The notes beneath the pieces were generated by a model, which worked only from the letters and a program-made list of their open reading frames with translations, searched no databases and was not told the DNA's origin. A DNA stretch of 64,000 bases. Origin: Deltaproteobacteria bacterium (GTDB lineage: Bacteria; Myxococcota; Myxococcia; SLRQ01). The translations under genes and the position numbers were made by a program. Positions 15,480 through 22,566 of this stretch are shown here, piece by piece (positions within the stretch are counted from its first letter, which is position 1; each line of letters opens with the position of its first letter). The stretch is taken from NCBI GenBank assembly GCA_029210625.1, contig JARGFU010000024.1, positions 1 through 64,000 of the forward strand, given 5' to 3'.

Positions 15480-15668
15480 CTAGGGGACGATGCCGTAGAC
15501 GATCTTGGAGACCTGGGAGCGCCCGATGTTGAACTCCCTCGCGAGGGCCTGGAACGCCTCGTCGGTCTTCGTCCCTGCCTCCCGCAGCTCCTTCCAGCTC
15601 TGGCGCATTTTGGCGTTCCGGGCGGCGCGCTGGGGTTGGGTTGTGTGCCAGGCCTTCTTCGTTTCCAT
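15480..15668 (-). CDS. Small HTH protein (62 aa)
   Basis: The start METKKAWHTTQ has GAGGAGAGAGACCG in front. The C-terminal 35 residues, TDEAFQALAREFNIGRSQVSKIVYG, form a clear helix-turn-helix of the resolvase/sigma-region-4 type. A GCCAGCAAA repeat lies 40 bp upstream. Probably a DNA-binding regulator. Confidence 0.65.
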   Translation of the reverse strand: METKKAWHTTQPQRAARNAKMRQSWKELREAGTKTDEAFQALAREFNIGRSQVSKIVYGIVP

Positions 15669-15714
15669 CGGTCTCTCTCCTCGTGGTGGCATGGTGACAA
15701 AACGCTTTGCTGGC

Positions 15715-16056
15715 TCAGTAGGCGAACTCGTCCTCGGGATAGTAGAGCTGGCCCGACTCCTCACGGCCCAAGGCGTTCATCGCATCGGCCAGGTTGAGCG
15801 CCGTCCAGAACTCGGCGGCGTCCTCGGCGTAGGTGCGGGCGCAGGGCGCGCAGACGGCCTCGCCGGTCTCGACGATCATGAACTCGGCGGGATCGGAGCA
15901 GTGGACGCAGCGCCCACGCTCGGCGAAGCGGGCCTTGCGGAACCAGTCCTTGACGGTCTTGAGCCTCTTGGCGACACGCTCGGCCAGGGCGCGGCGGTGC
16001 GCCGGCTCCAGCTCGTCGACGTTGAAGTGGACCTCGATCAATCGGCCAGGGCTCAT
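15715..16056 (-). CDS. Zinc-finger protein (113 aa)
   Basis: CVHCSDP...CAPCARTYAEDAAEF (near residues 50-75) forms a four-Cys zinc knuckle, flanked by helical, charged segments. The ATG has GGAGGCACCA upstream. Possibly nucleic-acid or protein binding. Confidence 0.7.
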   Translation of the reverse strand: MSPGRLIEVHFNVDELEPAHRRALAERVAKRLKTVKDWFRKARFAERGRCVHCSDPAEFMIVETGEAVCAPCARTYAEDAAEFWTALNLADAMNALGREESGQLYYPEDEFAY

Positions 16057-16241
16057 TGGTGCCTCCTATCGTTGCGGTGCGTGCCGGCGTCCGGGCAGGT
16101 CGCGAAGTGCGAGATCCTGCCGCTCACGACGGCCCCCTCATCGGTGACGATGACGACGCGGGGCAGGTCGACCGGGTTCTTCTTGCCGCTGGCGAGTTTG
16201 ACCCAGTCGATCTCCGCGGCGCAGCTTCGGCACCGGCTCAC
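16053..16241 (-). CDS. Small Cys protein (62 aa)
   Basis: GTG start overlapping the preceding TGA. The pattern SRCRSCAAEIDWVKLASGKKNPVD and later HFATCPDAGTHR is like a small zinc-binding family seen in other phages (CxxC, then C with His). Function unknown. Confidence 0.7.
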   Translation of the reverse strand: MSRCRSCAAEIDWVKLASGKKNPVDLPRVVIVTDEGAVVSGRISHFATCPDAGTHRNDRRHQ

Positions 16242-16657
16242 TCGCCACCCCCGGGCCAGATCTCGGCGATCGCGTACTGGGAGATCTCCCTCGGGGTGAG
16301 GAAGCAGGTCCCCCCGTCGATCTCGTCCGGGATCTTGCCGTCGAACGGGCGCGCCTCGTGGTGGTTGTAGCTGGTCTTGTCGTTGCGCTCGATCGCCCGC
16401 ATCGCCTCAACGGCGATCTCCAGCCGCTCGCGCAGGACGGACTCGGGGATCTCCTCCTCGACGCTGGCGCCGTAGATCCTCATGAGCCTCGCAACGGGGC
16501 CGGGGATCGCCCGGGACTCCCGGCGCCAGTTCTCAACGGAACGCTCGGTAGAGTTGAGCTTCTCGGCCATCTCCGCGTTCGTGACGCCGAGCATATCTTG
16601 GATCTCCAAGAACTCGTCGGCGGTCATGGTGTCGCGCCGGATCGGTTTCCTCTTCAT
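16238..16657 (-). CDS. HTH transcription regulator, antitoxin-like (139 aa)
   Basis: First gene after the promoter at 16701-16729; start MKRKPIRRD has AAAGGAGGACGGC. Residues 11-60 form an XRE-type helix-turn-helix (MTADEFLEIQDMLGVTNAEMAEKLN then STERSVENWR...IPGPVARLMRIY), as in HigA/MqsA antitoxin domains and phage repressors. The rest is helical and probably dimerises. No toxin is adjacent, so a repressor role at its own operator is more likely; this is inference. Confidence 0.75.
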   Translation of the reverse strand: MKRKPIRRDTMTADEFLEIQDMLGVTNAEMAEKLNSTERSVENWRRESRAIPGPVARLMRIYGASVEEEIPESVLRERLEIAVEAMRAIERNDKTSYNHHEARPFDGKIPDEIDGGTCFLTPREISQYAIAEIWPGGGE

Positions 16658-16700
16658 GCCGTCCTCCTTTGTGTCTTTTCCTTCGTTCCACTCGTTGAGA

Positions 16701-16729
16701 AGTATCCACCCAACGAGAGGCAAAAGCAA
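16701..16729 (-). promoter_or_regulatory. Promoter with spacer operator
   Basis: TTGCTT (16724-16729) and GATACT (16701-16706), 17-bp spacer holding CTCGTTGGGTG, the shared operator. It drives the HTH gene and the long accessory chain to 11028. Confidence 0.75.
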
Positions 16730-16749
16730 GGTCCCCTTTTCCGGGGACC
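16721..16749 (-). terminator. Rho-independent terminator
   Basis: GGTCCCC (minus strand, 16743-16749) pairs with GGGGACC (16730-16736) around a 6-nt loop, followed by CTTGCTTTT. The T-rich tail is also the -35 region of the next promoter, so terminator and promoter are fused. Confidence 0.75.
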
Positions 16750-16754
16750 CCCCT

Positions 16755-17045
16755 TCAGCTCTGGTTGTGCAGGATGACGCGGGCCTTGCCGGCCTCCGCG
16801 GCGAGGCGTGCGGCCTCCCACTCGCTGTAGTGCTCCTTGTCGCGCTCGTAGTGGTAGGCGCCCCACTTCTCGGCCCAAGCCGCGACGAGCTCCATCTCCT
16901 CGGCGTAGGTGCGCTCGTAGTTGTCGAGCCAGTCGGGGCAGACGACGTCGAGGACGTCGCAGATGTTGAAGGCCTCGATCGGCGCCTGGTCCCGGTCGAT
17001 CAGGCACATTGGTTGGACTCCGGTCTCGTGCGGGGTCTGGATCAT
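16755..17045 (-). CDS. Hypothetical protein (96 aa)
   Basis: The start at MIQTPHETG was chosen because AAGGAGACCGCG, which would be coding in a longer reading, is its ribosome-binding site. It has two Cys (CLIDRD, FNICDVLDVVC) and a long charged helix (NYERTYAEEMELVAAWAEKW...). It is the second gene of the unit headed by the cyclotransferase-like gene. No family is recognised. Confidence 0.7.
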   Translation of the reverse strand: MIQTPHETGVQPMCLIDRDQAPIEAFNICDVLDVVCPDWLDNYERTYAEEMELVAAWAEKWGAYHYERDKEHYSEWEAARLAAEAGKARVILHNQS

Positions 17046-17055
17046 CGCGGTCTCC

Positions 17056-17808
17056 TTAGCCAAGGACGGTCACAAGGCGGTCGTTGTGGTCGTAGAAGTA
17101 GAGGTCGGGGTGCTTCGATACGCGCTTGCCCTTCTTCTTGCCCTTCTGGGAGGCCTTGGCGGGGGCGCTGCTGGCGTTCCAGCTCCACCCCTTGTTCCCC
17201 TTGGCCGGGGCGAAGGTCGCCTCCCAGGGCTCCTCGGGGATCTCGAGGGTGCTCTTCCAGCCCTTGAGCTTCGCGAGCTCGGCGAAGCTGGTGCGAAAGC
17301 CGGCCTGGGAGCGGTTGTCGACCAGCTCCCACTGCTCCATCTTCTCGGAGACGCGGAGCAGGGCGTCCTTGAGGTTCGTCAACGGCAGCTTCCAGGCCTT
17401 GTAGGCGCGGGCGATGACCCCCAGGTAGTCCTCGGCGGGGTCGTGCTCGCGGCACCCGGGGGCCATGACGTAGACGAGGGCCTGGATCCGGAGCCCCTGG
17501 TGGTTCACGGTCAGCCACTTCTTCCGGTAGACGTCAGAGGCGACGCCCTCGCAGCGGTCCAGGGTCGCCTCGTGGTCGGGGGTGATCGCCCACAGGATCC
17601 CGGGGACCTCGCACCCCACCTTGCGCTCGACGTCGGCGACGCCGGTCACGCGGGACCAGCGGCGGAAGGTGAGGCGGTGCTCGGCCAGGGTCGCCAAGCC
17701 CAGGGCCACGGCGCCGGGGCAGCGGCGGCGCATCTGCTTGCCGTTGCAGTTGGATCCGTAGGCGAAGTAGTAGACCTCTCGGGCTCGGTTCTTCTTGTTG
17801 CTTGCCAT
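17056..17808 (-). CDS. Gamma-glutamylcyclotransferase-like protein (250 aa)
   Basis: FAYGSN (residues 15-20) is the GGCT/AIG2 substrate-loop signature, and LDRCEGV supplies the expected catalytic Glu. The family releases 5-oxoproline from gamma-glutamyl amines or peptides. Residues after about 190 are a Lys/Ala-rich extension. Start MASNKKNRA has GGAGACTGGAG upstream; the leader has the CGGCAT hairpin. One terminator and one promoter separate it from a second cyclotransferase and an amidoligase, which fits synthesis and removal of a gamma-glutamyl-type linkage. Confidence 0.75.
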   Translation of the reverse strand: MASNKKNRAREVYYFAYGSNCNGKQMRRRCPGAVALGLATLAEHRLTFRRWSRVTGVADVERKVGCEVPGILWAITPDHEATLDRCEGVASDVYRKKWLTVNHQGLRIQALVYVMAPGCREHDPAEDYLGVIARAYKAWKLPLTNLKDALLRVSEKMEQWELVDNRSQAGFRTSFAELAKLKGWKSTLEIPEEPWEATFAPAKGNKGWSWNASSAPAKASQKGKKKGKRVSKHPDLYFYDHNDRLVTVLG

Positions 17809-17824
17809 CTCTCCAGTCTCCTTT

Positions 17825-17840
17825 CGCCCATGCCGGGGCG
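17825..17840 (-). promoter_or_regulatory. 5' leader hairpin, CGGCAT loop
   Basis: Minus-strand RNA CGCCC-CGGCAT-GGGCG, a 5-bp stem, 17 nt before the ATG at 17808. One of five such leader hairpins whose stems covary while CGGCA stays constant. Confidence 0.65.
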
Positions 17841-17862
17841 CGTTGTTTCTTTCTACGTCCAC

Positions 17863-17891
17863 ACAATACCACCCAATGGGGGGTACTACAA
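17863..17891 (-). promoter_or_regulatory. Promoter with spacer operator
   Basis: TTGTAG (17886-17891) and TATTGT (17863-17868), exactly 17 bp apart, with CCCCCCATTGGGTGG filling the spacer. It drives the cyclotransferase-like gene. Confidence 0.8.
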
Positions 17892-17913
17892 GGAAAAAAG
17901 TGACAAGGCGACC

Positions 17914-17951
17914 AAAAAAACGAGGCCCCTCTCGGGGGCGAGAAGGGCCTC
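17914..17951 (-). terminator. Rho-independent terminator
   Basis: GAGGCCC...GGGCCTC stem on the minus strand (17945-17951 with 17922-17928) followed by seven T. It closes the amidoligase operon. Confidence 0.8.
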
Positions 17952-17972
17952 TGTTGCCGGTTCTTCGGCCCC

Positions 17973-18389
17973 CTATGCGAAGGCCTGCCGGGGCTCGAAG
18001 AGGCGCTGCCGGGGCGCCTGCGGCCTCTGGTGGTCACTGTAGTCCCCTGATGGGACCGGAACGCCTCGGGGGGTGGGGCAGAAGTAGAGCCAAGCGGTGA
18101 CGCTCTCGCCGTTGTCGAGCGTGACCGTGATCTCCTGGCGGCGATACCAGCGGGGATGTTCCTCCAGGCTGTCGAGGCGTTCCAGCGTCTCGGGATCCAC
18201 GGCGTAGACCTCCCCCCGGATCGGGGTAACAGGTTCGTCCTTGACGACGTAGGGGATCCGTTCGGCGTACATGGCATAGAGCTCGTCGGTCATGGCCGGC
18301 CCCAGCTCTCGGACCCCCGGGCCGGTGAGGAAGCAGTGGTTGTGGAAGCCCTTGCGGAGCGAGCCATAGACGAAGATCTTGCGGTTCAT
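17973..18389 (-). CDS. Second gamma-glutamylcyclotransferase-like protein (138 aa)
   Basis: FVYGSLRKG (residues 6-14) is the GGCT/AIG2/GGACT signature, and LERLDSLEEHP holds the conserved acidic residue. The length is that of a bare family domain, about half its neighbour at 17056, and the two share little beyond the fold motifs, so recent duplication is unlikely. Last gene of the operon begun by the amidoligase. Expected to act in the cytosol on a gamma-glutamyl or related amide. Confidence 0.8.
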   Translation of the reverse strand: MNRKIFVYGSLRKGFHNHCFLTGPGVRELGPAMTDELYAMYAERIPYVVKDEPVTPIRGEVYAVDPETLERLDSLEEHPRWYRRQEITVTLDNGESVTAWLYFCPTPRGVPVPSGDYSDHQRPQAPRQRLFEPRQAFA

Positions 18390-18391
18390 GG

Positions 18392-18661
18392 TTAGCCCTC
18401 CTCGGTCGGGGTCGTTCCGGGGACCTTGCCCTGGGACGGGATGATCGCGATGAACCCCCAGTAGGCCAGCGAGTGAAGGAAGGCCTCCGGGGAAGCAGTC
18501 GAGACGATGACCTCCTTGTAGCGCAAGGCGCGGCGGGCGACTTCCTTCATCCAGTCGTCCCGGTCGTCCTCGGCCAGGAAAGCGTCTCGGTGCAGGAGGG
18601 CGAGGACCTCCTCGGGGGTGCCGGCTTCGTAGGTGCGTCCCTGCGGGGTCGTGATGGTCAT
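18392..18661 (-). CDS. Hypothetical protein (89 aa)
   Basis: Start MTITTPQGRTYE with AAGGAGGAACCGACC upstream. A beta-strand N-terminus is followed by helices and WGFIAIIPSQGK. It sits between the amidoligase and the cyclotransferase, two bases from the latter, so it may supply or carry their substrate; no motif shows this. Confidence 0.65.
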   Translation of the reverse strand: MTITTPQGRTYEAGTPEEVLALLHRDAFLAEDDRDDWMKEVARRALRYKEVIVSTASPEAFLHSLAYWGFIAIIPSQGKVPGTTPTEEG

Positions 18662-18682
18662 GGTCGGTTCCTCCTTGGCTGC

Positions 18683-18706
18683 GGGGTGGGGAGGAGCCCC
18701 CACCCC
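18683..18706 (-). repeat. Intercistronic GC hairpin
   Basis: GGGGTGGGG pairs perfectly with CCCCACCCC around a short loop, between the amidoligase stop and the next start. No U-tract follows, so it is more likely an mRNA-stabilising or attenuating element than a full terminator. Confidence 0.5.
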
Positions 18707-18720
18707 CTGGCTCGGTTCGG

Positions 18721-19716
18721 TTAGGCGGCTTCGGCGAAGGTCGAGGCGCGCAGGGTGAAGTAGGCGACGTCGGCGGCGGCGAGGGAGGCGAGGCGCATGA
18801 GACCGGCCAGGGTCGCTGTGCGCTCAGGAGCCGCGGGCGCTCCTTCGGCGTTGCCGGTGGTCAGGTGGTAGCGCACGGTGCCGTTCTCGCGGGTCGTCTT
18901 GAGGTCCAGGCCCATCGCCCACACGGCCTTATAGATCTGGAAGCTCGGGTTCTTGGCGCCGGTCATTTCCTTCGCCTCGGCCAGGGTCAGCCCTTCAGAG
19001 ACGAGCTTCTGGATGACCGGGCGATACTTGCCGCGGGTCGTGACGGTGACGTTGTGGACGTCGGCGGCGGCGGGGGCCTTGCTCTTCTCGACCAGGGCGA
19101 GGCACAGGCGCAGCCAGGGGAGGACCTTCGCGGCTTCGACGGTTCCGGAGTGCTGGCGGAACTCCACGGTGCCGTGGACGGTGTAGCTCTGGAGGTTGAG
19201 CTTGTGGTAGCGGTCGTTGTTGAGACAGTAGCAAAGCTCGTTCATGGTCGTCGCGGCCATGATTGCGCGGTAGGTCGTCGCGCTGCGGAGGCTCTTGCAG
19301 AAGCGGTTGTTTTGGGCGCGGCGGCTGGTGGGCATGAAGGAGTCGGTGACGGGCTCGTAGTGCCGGTAGTCGGCGACCAGCTTCTTCCAGTTCTCCAGGG
19401 TCAGGTCGCGGGCGTCAGCGTGAACGTGGAGCCCAGTGGTACGGTTGACGCGGCACCCAATGGCGGTCAGACATTCGAGGACCTTTTGGAGCTGCTCGAT
19501 GCCGGCGTCGCCACTCAGGACCGGGGAGACGACTTCCATCTCGGTTCCGGTGCCGTGGACGCTGCAATCGGTCACGATCTTCCACCAGGTGCGCGTCGCG
19601 TGGTTGTAACCCTCTTCGCGGCAGTTGACGCCGGTCTCGCGGATCTTCTCGGCTACCTGAGCGCGGCTCATCGTAGGGTGGAAGGTCTCGATCTCGATCC
19701 CAAAAGAGCGTGCCAT
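18721..19716 (-). CDS. Putative amidoligase, COOH-NH2 ligase superfamily (331 aa)
   Basis: FGIEIE (5-10), EMEVVSP (59-65), TGLHVHAD (94-101) and VEFRQHSGT (184-192) are the hallmark motifs of the Amidoligase_2 family. These glutamine-synthetase-like enzymes are thought to join an amine to a carboxylate using ATP. The family is known to co-occur with cyclotransferase-like genes, as here. The start MARSFGIEI has GGGAGACTCACA and a CGGCAA-type leader hairpin upstream. The C-terminal 80 residues are helical and Ala-rich, beyond the catalytic core. Substrate unknown. Confidence 0.85.
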   Translation of the reverse strand: MARSFGIEIETFHPTMSRAQVAEKIRETGVNCREEGYNHATRTWWKIVTDCSVHGTGTEMEVVSPVLSGDAGIEQLQKVLECLTAIGCRVNRTTGLHVHADARDLTLENWKKLVADYRHYEPVTDSFMPTSRRAQNNRFCKSLRSATTYRAIMAATTMNELCYCLNNDRYHKLNLQSYTVHGTVEFRQHSGTVEAAKVLPWLRLCLALVEKSKAPAAADVHNVTVTTRGKYRPVIQKLVSEGLTLAEAKEMTGAKNPSFQIYKAVWAMGLDLKTTRENGTVRYHLTTGNAEGAPAAPERTATLAGLMRLASLAAADVAYFTLRASTFAEAA

Positions 19717-19738
19717 TGTGAGTCTCCCTGAAGGTTCG

Positions 19739-19755
19739 CGCCCTTGCCGTGGCGC
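19739..19755 (-). promoter_or_regulatory. 5' leader hairpin, ACGGCAA loop
   Basis: Minus-strand RNA with GCGCC pairing GGCGC around ACGGCAAG, 23 nt before the amidoligase ATG. Member of the five-copy leader family. Confidence 0.6.
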
Positions 19756-19779
19756 TGGTTGCCTTGCTTTGTTGTCTAC

Positions 19780-19809
19780 ATAGTACCCACTCATTGGGGT
19801 GGGACGCAA
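19780..19809 (-). promoter_or_regulatory. Promoter with spacer operator
   Basis: TTGCGT (19804-19809) and TACTAT (19780-19785), 18-bp spacer containing CACCCCAATGAGTGGG. It drives the amidoligase operon. Confidence 0.8.
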
Positions 19810-19830
19810 GGGGAAAAAGCGACAAATCGA

Positions 19831-19870
19831 CAAAAAAACACGGCGCCCTCACTTTTTTTTGAGGGGCCGT
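19831..19870 (-). terminator. Rho-independent terminator
   Basis: ACGGC-CCTC (minus strand) pairs with GAGGGCGCCGT with one bulged base, followed by seven T. It ends the 23294-19967 unit. Confidence 0.75.
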
Positions 19871-19966
19871 CTAAGGTCTTTGCGGGACTCGGTTTTTCGA
19901 GAGGGCCCGAGGCTCGGTTTCGACGACCAAGCCCCGGGGCAGGGGAGGGGGGGGTGGACTTGTCTC

Positions 19967-20350
19967 CTACGCTGGGAGGGCGACCGCCCGACTCTGCCTG
20001 CGGCGGCGGCGGTCGTTGCGGATCCTGCGGACCTGTTGGAGGCAGTGCCGGCGGCATTCGGTGTCCTCGTCCCGCAACCGCTCGAGGGTGGCGTAGATGT
20101 CGTCCATGAGCCACTCGAAGAGCCCGGTGAACCAGGGACCCTCGTCGGGGAAGTCGGACCAAGCGTTCGCCATCTCGAACACGTCGTTGCAGACCGAACA
20201 GAGGCGGTAGCGCTGCCATCTCCCGTCCCAGAGCCCGGAGTGCTCGTGGTAGCGATGCCCGATCTCGATGGTCCCGTCACACTCGGCGCAGGTATGGGCG
20301 ACCCTGGCCCGGGGGTTGGCGTGCTGGTAGACGGCGGGGAGGTCGGTCAT
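19967..20350 (-). CDS. Zinc-binding protein (127 aa)
   Basis: HTCAECDGTIEIGHRYHEHSG...RYRLCSVC (residues 19-55) is a treble-clef or zinc-ribbon-like four-Cys site seen in small phage proteins. The C-terminal 35 residues are strongly basic (RRIRNDRRRRRQSR), suggesting nucleic-acid contact. Last gene before the terminator at 19831-19870; weak ribosome-binding site (GGGATAGCCC). Confidence 0.7.
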   Translation of the reverse strand: MTDLPAVYQHANPRARVAHTCAECDGTIEIGHRYHEHSGLWDGRWQRYRLCSVCNDVFEMANAWSDFPDEGPWFTGLFEWLMDDIYATLERLRDEDTECRRHCLQQVRRIRNDRRRRRQSRAVALPA

Positions 20351-20353
20351 GGG

Positions 20354-20535
20354 CTATCCCTCGGGGAGCTCGTCGAGCTGCTTGTCGGTGAGGTCGATAC
20401 GCTTGAACAGGACCCCGAAGGTCTCCCCGGGGTCGTGGTCGTCTCCTCGTACTCGGGACCCCCGGCGGTCACTCGGTAGCGCACAGGGGTCCCGACTTTG
20501 TATTAGGCGTTGAACTCGGCGGCGGTGATTCTCAT
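20354..20535 (-). pseudogene. Decayed small phage gene (nonsense and frameshift)
   Basis: The ATG overlaps the upstream stop (ATGA) and opens MRITAAEFNA, then meets TAA (20503-20505). The same frame continues YKVGTPVRYRVTAGGPEYEET, a pattern I associate with a common small phage protein. The frame that reaches the next stop, ending GVLFKRIDLTDKQLDELPEG, is reached only by a one-base shift near the GACCCCGGGGAG stretch. One nonsense change and one indel explain it. Confidence 0.6.
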
Positions 20536-21026
20536 CGCCTCCCCCCGGTGAGGTCCATGAGCTCGTGGAGCTTGGCCTTGATCTTCCCGACCTGGCCGGC
20601 CAGCTCGTCGTCGACGATCCTCCGGACGGTGCGCTTGACCTGGTTGAGGATTTCGACCTCCAGGGTCGCTTGGATCTTGTCCCGTAGATCCTGGGTCTGG
20701 GTCGCGACGGCCTCGCGGACCTGGGCGCGCACGGTTTCATCGGCGGCCCGGTTCGCCTCCTCCCGCACGACGATCTTGCCCAGGTCGGTCAGGGCGAGCT
20801 TGGTCCCCCGGCTCGACCATTCCGGCTTCGCGTACAACTGGACCTCTTGTGCCACGGTGGCCGCGAACACTCGGGAGAGGGTCTCGTCGTGGCCGGCTTT
20901 CACCAGGATCCCCCGGGCAAGCCCCTTCACAACGGATCGCTCCAGCTCTGCGCGGGCCACGGTTCCCACGGGGAACAAGGCGTCGAGAGCCTCCTCGGTT
21001 AAACGGATCTTGACGTCGGTCTTCAT
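20532..21026 (-). CDS. Hypothetical helical protein (164 aa)
   Basis: Predominantly alpha-helical with a long central coiled-coil-like part (REEANRAADETVRAQVREA and onward) and MDLTGGRR at the C-terminus. No membrane segment, no catalytic motif. AGGAGGCGACC precedes the ATG. It may be a structural or DNA-associated factor; unknown. Confidence 0.7.
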   Translation of the reverse strand: MKTDVKIRLTEEALDALFPVGTVARAELERSVVKGLARGILVKAGHDETLSRVFAATVAQEVQLYAKPEWSSRGTKLALTDLGKIVVREEANRAADETVRAQVREAVATQTQDLRDKIQATLEVEILNQVKRTVRRIVDDELAGQVGKIKAKLHELMDLTGGRR

Positions 21027-21037
21027 GGTCGCCTCCT

Positions 21038-21060
21038 GCCGGGGGCACTCGGCCCCCGGC
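21038..21060 (-). repeat. Intercistronic GC hairpin
   Basis: GCCGGGGGC pairs perfectly with GCCCCCGGC around five bases, between the DUF932 gene and the next start. No U-tract; probably attenuation or 3'-end protection. Confidence 0.5.
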
Positions 21061-21077
21061 GTCGTTTGGTGAACGGT

Positions 21078-22208
21078 CTAGTTGGGGATCAGCTTCGTTG
21101 CGGCCTGTTCCACGGCGATGCGGCTGTCCGTGTGGGGGATCGAGCGGGCGGCGGCGGTGATGCCTTGCACCATATCCCAGGCGGTGTCGACTTTGCCCTC
21201 CTCGGTCTGCGCCTGCTTCCAGCCGTCCTCGATGATCCCCTTGGCGATCCCCGTGCGCTCGCGGACCCAGCGCAGAATATCCTCGTAGGAGCCCTCTCCG
21301 GGGGCGGCGGTCTTGAGGCGAAGGTTCTGCGCCCTCTCGATCGCCTGGACCTCCTGCTCAACGGAGCGCTCGGCGTAGTCCTCCAGGGCGGGCGCGGCCT
21401 CGCGCAGGAAGCGCGCAGGCGCCCCGGCGTTGTGCCGGATCGAGAGCTGCTCAACGTGGCGGGCGCCCCAGATGATCCGGTTGTCGCAGACCTTCTCGTA
21501 GAGCATGAGCATGAGCTTGAAGGAGGCGCTCCCGGTCTCGGAGTTCGAGACGATGAAGCCCCGGTAGCTCGGGGCCTGCTGGCCTGGGATCTGGATCGGG
21601 TTCGCGGGGTCGCACAGGAAGCAGAAAACGTCCCGGTCGCTCGCGTAGAGGGTCGTCGCTCGCTTGGGGTTGTGGCTGGTGTAGCTGGAGGCGGGGACGA
21701 CCCAGCGCCCCCCCTGCTCCTGGTTGAGCCTCATGACGGCGTCGACCACATCGAGGTCGAAGATGCGCCCATAGCTCGGGGAGGTCACTGCGCGCAGGGT
21801 GCCCGCTCCCTCTCCCTGGTCCTCGTAGTAGAAGGCGCTCTCGCCCTTGTCGGAGTCGACGCGCAAGCCGTGGGTGAGGAGCGCCGTGGTCAGCTCCGGG
21901 GGGAGCCGGCGCAGGTAGGCGGCGGGGGCCTTGGCGACCTGGGCGGTCTGTCCGAAGCTCCAGTGGGTGAAGTCCAGGCGCTCGAACTTGCGGTGCTTGA
22001 GGACGACGTCGCGGCCCACGATGTCGGGGTAGAGCTCCTTCGGCTGGATCTCAACCGTCCGGACGTTCTCGGTGCGGAGGGCGACCGCGGCCCGGAGCCC
22101 CTCGAGGGTGACGAAGCGCTCGTCGTCCGGGCGGCTCGCCCACTGGCGCGAGAGGTGATAGAGGTTGGTCGGGGCGGCGGCGCCTGCGTTGGTCTGTAGC
22201 TGGTTCAT
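21078..22208 (-). CDS. DUF932-like phage/plasmid protein (376 aa)
   Basis: The central block YRGFIVSNSETGSASFKL, then LYEKVCDNRIIWG, is the signature of DUF932/phage-plasmid-like proteins, often encoded near plasmid replication or conjugation regions. Function unknown. Predicted cytosolic with a mixed alpha/beta core and a helical C-terminal third (AERSVEQEVQAIERAQ). Start MNQLQTNAG has GGAGGAGAG upstream. Confidence 0.75.
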   Translation of the reverse strand: MNQLQTNAGAAAPTNLYHLSRQWASRPDDERFVTLEGLRAAVALRTENVRTVEIQPKELYPDIVGRDVVLKHRKFERLDFTHWSFGQTAQVAKAPAAYLRRLPPELTTALLTHGLRVDSDKGESAFYYEDQGEGAGTLRAVTSPSYGRIFDLDVVDAVMRLNQEQGGRWVVPASSYTSHNPKRATTLYASDRDVFCFLCDPANPIQIPGQQAPSYRGFIVSNSETGSASFKLMLMLYEKVCDNRIIWGARHVEQLSIRHNAGAPARFLREAAPALEDYAERSVEQEVQAIERAQNLRLKTAAPGEGSYEDILRWVRERTGIAKGIIEDGWKQAQTEEGKVDTAWDMVQGITAAARSIPHTDSRIAVEQAATKLIPN

Positions 22209-22218
22209 CTCTCTCCTC

Positions 22219-22512
22219 CTACTGGCTGACGGCGTAACGGGGCAGGAAGCATCCGGTCAGCTTGCCCGTCTCGCGGTCGAGGTGGTTGTGGATCCCGGTG
22301 ACGTCGTGGAGCAGGTCGTAGTCGCTGGCGGCGGCGAGCTCCTCCAGGCGAAGCGGGCATCCGTTGAGGTGGGCCAAGGTCAGGGTCCGGCACGTTGCAG
22401 CGGGCACCAGCCGGACCCCCAGGACCTCGCAGGCTTTCACGGCCCGCTCGGCGATCTTGGTGATGAGGTCGATCTCGTGGTTCGGGGCGAGGGTCTTCAA
22501 CTCTGTCTTCAT
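22219..22512 (-). CDS. Hypothetical protein (97 aa)
   Basis: Start MKTELKTLAPNHEIDL with AAGGAGAAGCCGCG upstream. A helical N-terminus carries ITKIAERAVKACEVLG, then VPAATCRTLTLAHLNGCPLRLEEL and a His-rich TGIHNHLDRETG. It resembles small phage proteins of unknown role. Confidence 0.65.
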   Translation of the reverse strand: MKTELKTLAPNHEIDLITKIAERAVKACEVLGVRLVPAATCRTLTLAHLNGCPLRLEELAAASDYDLLHDVTGIHNHLDRETGKLTGCFLPRYAVSQ

Positions 22513-22533
22513 CGCGGCTTCTCCTTCGGGGTG

Positions 22534-22557
22534 GCGGGGGGCGCCCATGCCCCCCGC
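22534..22557 (-). repeat. Intercistronic GC hairpin
   Basis: GCGGGGGGC pairs with GCCCCCCGC around GCCCAT, between two genes of the 23294-19967 operon, without a U-tract. Third member of the same kind of element. Confidence 0.5.
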
Positions 22558-22566
22558 GCTGGGGTT

